A stretch of 10,436 nucleotides of DNA, from the NCBI GenBank assembly GCA_016201195.1, contig JACQDI010000696.1, positions 1 to 10,436 of the forward strand, in the 5' to 3' direction. The stretch is from Acidobacteriota bacterium (GTDB taxonomy: Bacteria > Acidobacteriota > Terriglobia > Bryobacterales > JACQDG01). How positions within the stretch are numbered: the first letter of the stretch is position 1; each line of letters begins with the position of its first letter. The position numbers were made by a program, and so were the translations under genes. Under the pieces are notes generated by a model. That model saw only the letters and a program-made list of their open reading frames with translations. It searched no databases and was not told the DNA's origin. Below are positions 7,502 to 10,436 of the stretch, one piece after another.

Positions 7502-9355
7502 CTACCGTAGCCCAAACGCCACTAACGCATCACTATAAGTGCTGTTGTACTTATTGCCGCCTCCGGCCGCTATTACCACGAACTGCTTGCCCGTCTTCTT
7601 CCCCAGGAACGTCATCGGCGTAGCATGGCCGCTGGCGGGCAGTCGGGTCACCCACAGCTCCTTGCCTGTCTCTTTGTCGAATGCCCGGAAGCGGCTGTCG
7701 TTGGTCGCTCCGATAAACACCAGCCCGCCGCCGGTCACCATCGATCCGCCCAAGTTGGGCGCTCCCGTGGGCGGGGCGCCTCGCTCGACGAGCTCGTCCA
7801 CCACTCCCAGCGTGGACCGCCACCGAAACTCACCCCGGCTCAAGTCAACCGCCGTCAGCGTCCCCCAGGGGGGCTTCACGCAGGGAAGCCGTTTCGAGTC
7901 CCAGAAGTGGGAGCTGCCCACACTGCGCGATTGCAACCGGTAGGGGATCAGCGATCCCTCCGGCCGGGGCACGGCCCGGAAGATCGATCCCACATCCATG
8001 GCGTTGACGAACAGCAGGCCCGAGGCTGGGTCGAACGACGCGCCGCCCCAGTTGGCCCCGCCATTGTTGCTCGGAAACATCACCGTCCACTCCAGGCCGA
8101 TGGGGCGAAACATCGGGCCGGTCACCGCTCCCTCGGCCAGCTTCAGGCACTCGGCCCGCGACTCGGGCGTCACGTCGGTCAGCTCGTCGAACGCAAAGGT
8201 CTGCCGCGCAAATGGCGGCGGCTTCACCGGAAACGGCTGTGTGGGCCAGCTCTGCTCGCCGGGAACCTTGCTGGCCGGAACCGGCCGCTCTTCCACGTCG
8301 AACAGCGGCTTGCCGGTCAGCCGGTCAAGCACAAACACGAACCCGGTCTTTGTCACCTGGGCCACGGCCGGGATCTGCTTGCCGCCGCGCCACACCGTGA
8401 CGAGGTTCGGCTGCGCGGGCAGGTCCCAATCCCACAGGTCGTGATGGATGGTCTGGAAATGCCAGAGGCGCTTGCCAGTCGCCGCGTCGAGCGCCACCAC
8501 CGCATCGCTGAACAGGTTCTGTCCCTTGCGGTCCCCTCCCCAGTAGTCATAGGCAGGCGAGGTCAGCGGCACGAAGACCATGCCGCGCTCCGCGTCCAGG
8601 CTCATCATGGACCAGGCGTTGGTTCCGCCGCGGTTTTTCCAGGATTCGCCTTCCCAGGTCTCATTGCCCGCTTCGCCTTTGTGCGGGACCACGTGGAACC
8701 GCCACACGAGTTTCCCCGTGCGCGCGTCGAGCGCCCGGATGTCCCCGCTCGGCCCCTGCGGCTCGCCGTCGCGCACCAGCGCCCCGGTAATGACCAGGTT
8801 TTTGTAGACCACTACCGGCGACGTCAGCCCGTAGCCGGCGCCGGGAAAATCGTCGGCCCAGCCCCGCCGCAGGTCGAGCCAGCCGTTGTCGCCGAAGCCG
8901 GGAGCCGGCCTGCCCGTCGCCGCGTCAATCGCAAACAGCCGCCCGTCGAGCGTCCCCAGGAACAGCCGCTTCTCCTTGCCCGAGGACCAATACGCCGCGC
9001 CGCGGTTGATGAAGAGGTTGTAGCTGCGGTCTTTGTTGAGATGCGGATCGAAGGCCCACAACTCCTTGCCGGTTTCCGGGTCGAGCGCGATCAGCCGCGA
9101 AAACGGCGTGGTCACATACATCACGCCATCCACCACGAGCGGTGTCGCCTCGAACGCCGACCTGCTCGGGTACTTGACGCCGTCGCTCACGTCGCCGGTG
9201 TGGTAGGTCCACGCGGTGTGAAGGCGTCCAACGTTGCTGCGGTTGATCTGATCCAGGGGCGAGTAGCGGGAGCCGCCGGGATCGTTGCCGTAATGCGGCC
9301 AGTCCTGAGCGCTGGCGAGGGACAGCACGAAACTCAAGACGATCAGTTTTCTCAT
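7502..9355 (-). CDS. PQQ-dependent dehydrogenase (quinoprotein glucose/alcohol dehydrogenase family), periplasmic
   Basis: A complete 617-residue quinoprotein. It would oxidise a sugar or alcohol in the periplasm using pyrroloquinoline quinone. The N-terminus is a textbook signal peptide, MRKLIVLSFVLSLASA, with probable cleavage before QDWP; the mature start DWPHYGNDPGGSRYSPL is the family's usual opening. Propeller repeats of the type ALDxxTGKxLWxF occur near 88-102, 207-220, 287-300 and 557-569. The central HHDLWDWD (304-311) and GANWGG (433-438) are characteristic of the family. No CXXCH is present, so it is not a quinohemoprotein. The only cysteines (403, 492) are not adjacent, so the vicinal Cys pair of methanol/ethanol dehydrogenases is missing, which favours the glucose-dehydrogenase-like side. 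There is no N-terminal membrane domain as in the membrane-bound glucose dehydrogenase Gcd. ATG lies 9 bases after a strong hairpin. The substrate is not predictable from sequence alone. Confidence 0.92.
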   Translation of the reverse strand: MRKLIVLSFVLSLASAQDWPHYGNDPGGSRYSPLDQINRSNVGRLHTAWTYHTGDVSDGVKYPSRSAFEATPLVVDGVMYVTTPFSRLIALDPETGKELWAFDPHLNKDRSYNLFINRGAAYWSSGKEKRLFLGTLDGRLFAIDAATGRPAPGFGDNGWLDLRRGWADDFPGAGYGLTSPVVVYKNLVITGALVRDGEPQGPSGDIRALDARTGKLVWRFHVVPHKGEAGNETWEGESWKNRGGTNAWSMMSLDAERGMVFVPLTSPAYDYWGGDRKGQNLFSDAVVALDAATGKRLWHFQTIHHDLWDWDLPAQPNLVTVWRGGKQIPAVAQVTKTGFVFVLDRLTGKPLFDVEERPVPASKVPGEQSWPTQPFPVKPPPFARQTFAFDELTDVTPESRAECLKLAEGAVTGPMFRPIGLEWTVMFPSNNGGANWGGASFDPASGLLFVNAMDVGSIFRAVPRPEGSLIPYRLQSRSVGSSHFWDSKRLPCVKPPWGTLTAVDLSRGEFRWRSTLGVVDELVERGAPPTGAPNLGGSMVTGGGLVFIGATNDSRFRAFDKETGKELWVTRLPASGHATPMTFLGKKTGKQFVVIAAGGGNKYNSTYSDALVAFGLR

Positions 9356-9364
9356 CTCGCCCGA

Positions 9365-9406
9365 CGCCTCGACATGAGTGTCGAGGCGGCACGCAAGAGT
9401 GCGTGC
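9365..9406. repeat. Two back-to-back hairpins between the PQQ genes
   Basis: The first stem is a perfect 10-bp one, CGCCTCGACA (9365-9374) with TGTCGAGGCG (9379-9388) and a TGAG loop. The second starts at the next base: GCACGCA (9389-9395) with TGCGTGC (9400-9406), 7 bp and an AGAG loop. The loops share NGAG, and the stems abut with no gap and could stack coaxially. The unit fills more than half of the 70-base spacer between the PQQ gene stop (9426) and the next ATG (9355). The compact two-stem design resembles REP-type dispersed palindromes. It could instead act as an attenuator or mRNA stabiliser; no T-run follows. Confidence 0.65.
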
Positions 9407-9425
9407 GCCACAAATTCGAACCTGG

Positions 9426-10436
9426 TCACGGCAGTGTGAAGGCCACCAGGGCGTCGCTGTAGACGCTGTTGTACTTGTTGCCGCCTCCGGCGGCGACCAC
9501 CAAGAACTGCTTGCTGGTTTTCTTCCCTACAAACGTCATGGGCGTGGCGTGGGCGCTGGCCTCGAGCTTCGTCACCCACAGCTCCTTGCCCGTTTCCTTG
9601 TCGAACGCCCGGAAGCGGCTGTCGTTGGTGGCCCCGATGAACACGAGGCCTCCGGCGGTGACGATCGATCCGCCCAGGTTCGAGGTCCCGGTCGGCGGAA
9701 TGCCCTTGGCAAGCAGCTCGTCGACCACCCCCAGGGTGACCCGCCAGCGGAACTCGCCCTTGTTCAGGTCGATCGCCGTCAGGTGCGCCCACGGCGGCTT
9801 CTGGCAGGGGTTCAGCTTGGAATCCCAAAACCGCCCACCGCGTCCGATGATGCGGTAGGGCAGCTTCGAACCTTCCGGGCGCGGCACGGCCCTGAAAACG
9901 GCCGCCACGTCCATCGAATTCACGAACAGCAGGCCGCTCTCGGGATCGTACGAGCCGCCGCCCCAGTTGGCCCCACCGTTGGTGCCGGGAAACTGGATCG
10001 TCCACTCCAGGCCATTCGGCCGGAACATCGGTCCGGTCACCGCCCCTTCGATCAGCTTCTGGCACTCCGCGCGCGACTCCGGCGTCACGTCGGTCAGCTC
10101 GTCGAAGCTGAACGTCTGCCGCGCGTAGGGCGGCGGCTTCACCGGGAACGGCTGCGTCGGCCAGGTCTGCTCCCCGGGCACCTTGCTCTGCGGCACGGGA
10201 CGCTCCTCCACGTCGAAGAGCGGCTTGCCCGTCCGGCGGTCCAGCACGAACAGAAAACCTATCTTCGTCACCTGAGCCACGGCGGGAACTCCCCGCACCG
10301 TCACCAGGTTCGGCTGCGCCGGCAGGTCCCAGTCCCAGAGGTCGTGGTGAACCGTTTGAAAATGCCAGATCCGCTTTCCGGTCGCCGCGTCGAGCGCCAG
10401 CACGCAGTTGCCGAACAGGTTCTGCCCCTTGCGGTC
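9426..10436 (-). CDS. Second PQQ-dependent dehydrogenase, C-terminal part only (5' end outside window)
   Basis: The last 336 residues of a quinoprotein closely related to its downstream neighbour; the frame is open to the right edge (beginning DRKGQNLF, which aligns with residues 275-282 of the complete copy). Over the first 47 residues 41 are identical to the neighbour by my count. It keeps HHDLWDWD, GANWGG, the LGGSIVTAGGLVFIGATND stretch and the C-terminal GGGNKYNSVYSDALVAF block, and no CXXCH. Differences from the paralogue include a four-residue deletion after NLVTV and a rewritten stretch before FWDSK, so substrate ranges may differ. It ends in TGA 70 bases before the next PQQ gene on the same strand. 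A tandem duplication that has clearly diverged is the simplest explanation. The GTG at 10403 is internal, not a start. Confidence 0.9.
   Translation of the reverse strand, partial: DRKGQNLFGNCVLALDAATGKRIWHFQTVHHDLWDWDLPAQPNLVTVRGVPAVAQVTKIGFLFVLDRRTGKPLFDVEERPVPQSKVPGEQTWPTQPFPVKPPPYARQTFSFDELTDVTPESRAECQKLIEGAVTGPMFRPNGLEWTIQFPGTNGGANWGGGSYDPESGLLFVNSMDVAAVFRAVPRPEGSKLPYRIIGRGGRFWDSKLNPCQKPPWAHLTAIDLNKGEFRWRVTLGVVDELLAKGIPPTGTSNLGGSIVTAGGLVFIGATNDSRFRAFDKETGKELWVTKLEASAHATPMTFVGKKTSKQFLVVAAGGGNKYNSVYSDALVAFTLP

Noticed and set aside
7486..7515. Longer cytochrome start at TTG 7515
   Set aside because: It would overlap the preceding gene's end, place the ribosome sites inside the coding region and put GYGRGERRD before the signal sequence.
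7625..9439. 604-codon open frame on the + strand opposite the complete PQQ dehydrogenase gene
   Set aside because: It is the exact antisense of a gene with a signal peptide and family motifs. Its translation is low-complexity and rich in R, P, H and G, as expected when GC-rich codons are read on the other strand.

Overview
The window is GC-rich and looks like chromosomal DNA from a soil-type Acidobacteriota, most like the Solibacter/Bryobacter lineage. That placement is an inference from gene content: two large transmembrane Ser/Thr kinases with PD40-propeller or TPR C-termini side by side, paralogous PQQ dehydrogenases with signal peptides, a small multiheme cytochrome c and a CehA/McbA-type metallohydrolase. 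There is no rRNA or other phylogenetic marker.

Layout. From the left edge to 1597, on the + strand, is the 3' part of a CehA/McbA-family (PHP-fold) metallohydrolase; its frame is open to the edge. From 1598 to 1984 is a 387-base gap between convergent genes. I see no convincing gene in it, but it holds several inverted repeats, a pair of mutually exclusive hairpins and a good sigma70-like promoter on the minus strand. From 1985 to the right edge everything reads on the minus strand. In transcription order (right to left) this is: a PQQ-dependent dehydrogenase (3' part, 10436-9426), a 70-base spacer with two back-to-back hairpins, a complete paralogous PQQ dehydrogenase (9355-7502), a pentaheme c-type cytochrome (7485-7033), a Ser/Thr kinase with a TolB-N/FlgO-like domain and TPRs (7005-4678), and a second Ser/Thr kinase with a PD40 propeller (4681-1985). 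The gaps are 70, 16 and 27 bases, and the last junction is a 4-base ATGA overlap. The five genes are therefore probably co-transcribed.

How the genes may work together (inference). The PQQ enzymes would oxidise a sugar or alcohol in the periplasm. They carry no heme of their own, so the adjacent pentaheme cytochrome is a plausible electron acceptor or relay. The two kinases place a cytoplasmic kinase domain and a periplasmic sensor or interaction domain across the membrane, and could couple the redox state or the envelope to cytoplasmic phosphorylation. Two tandem duplications (PQQ/PQQ and kinase/kinase) shape the block.

I did not find a clearly new system. The parts most worth a second look are the structured 1598-1984 gap, the double hairpin before the complete PQQ gene, and the redox-kinase operon.
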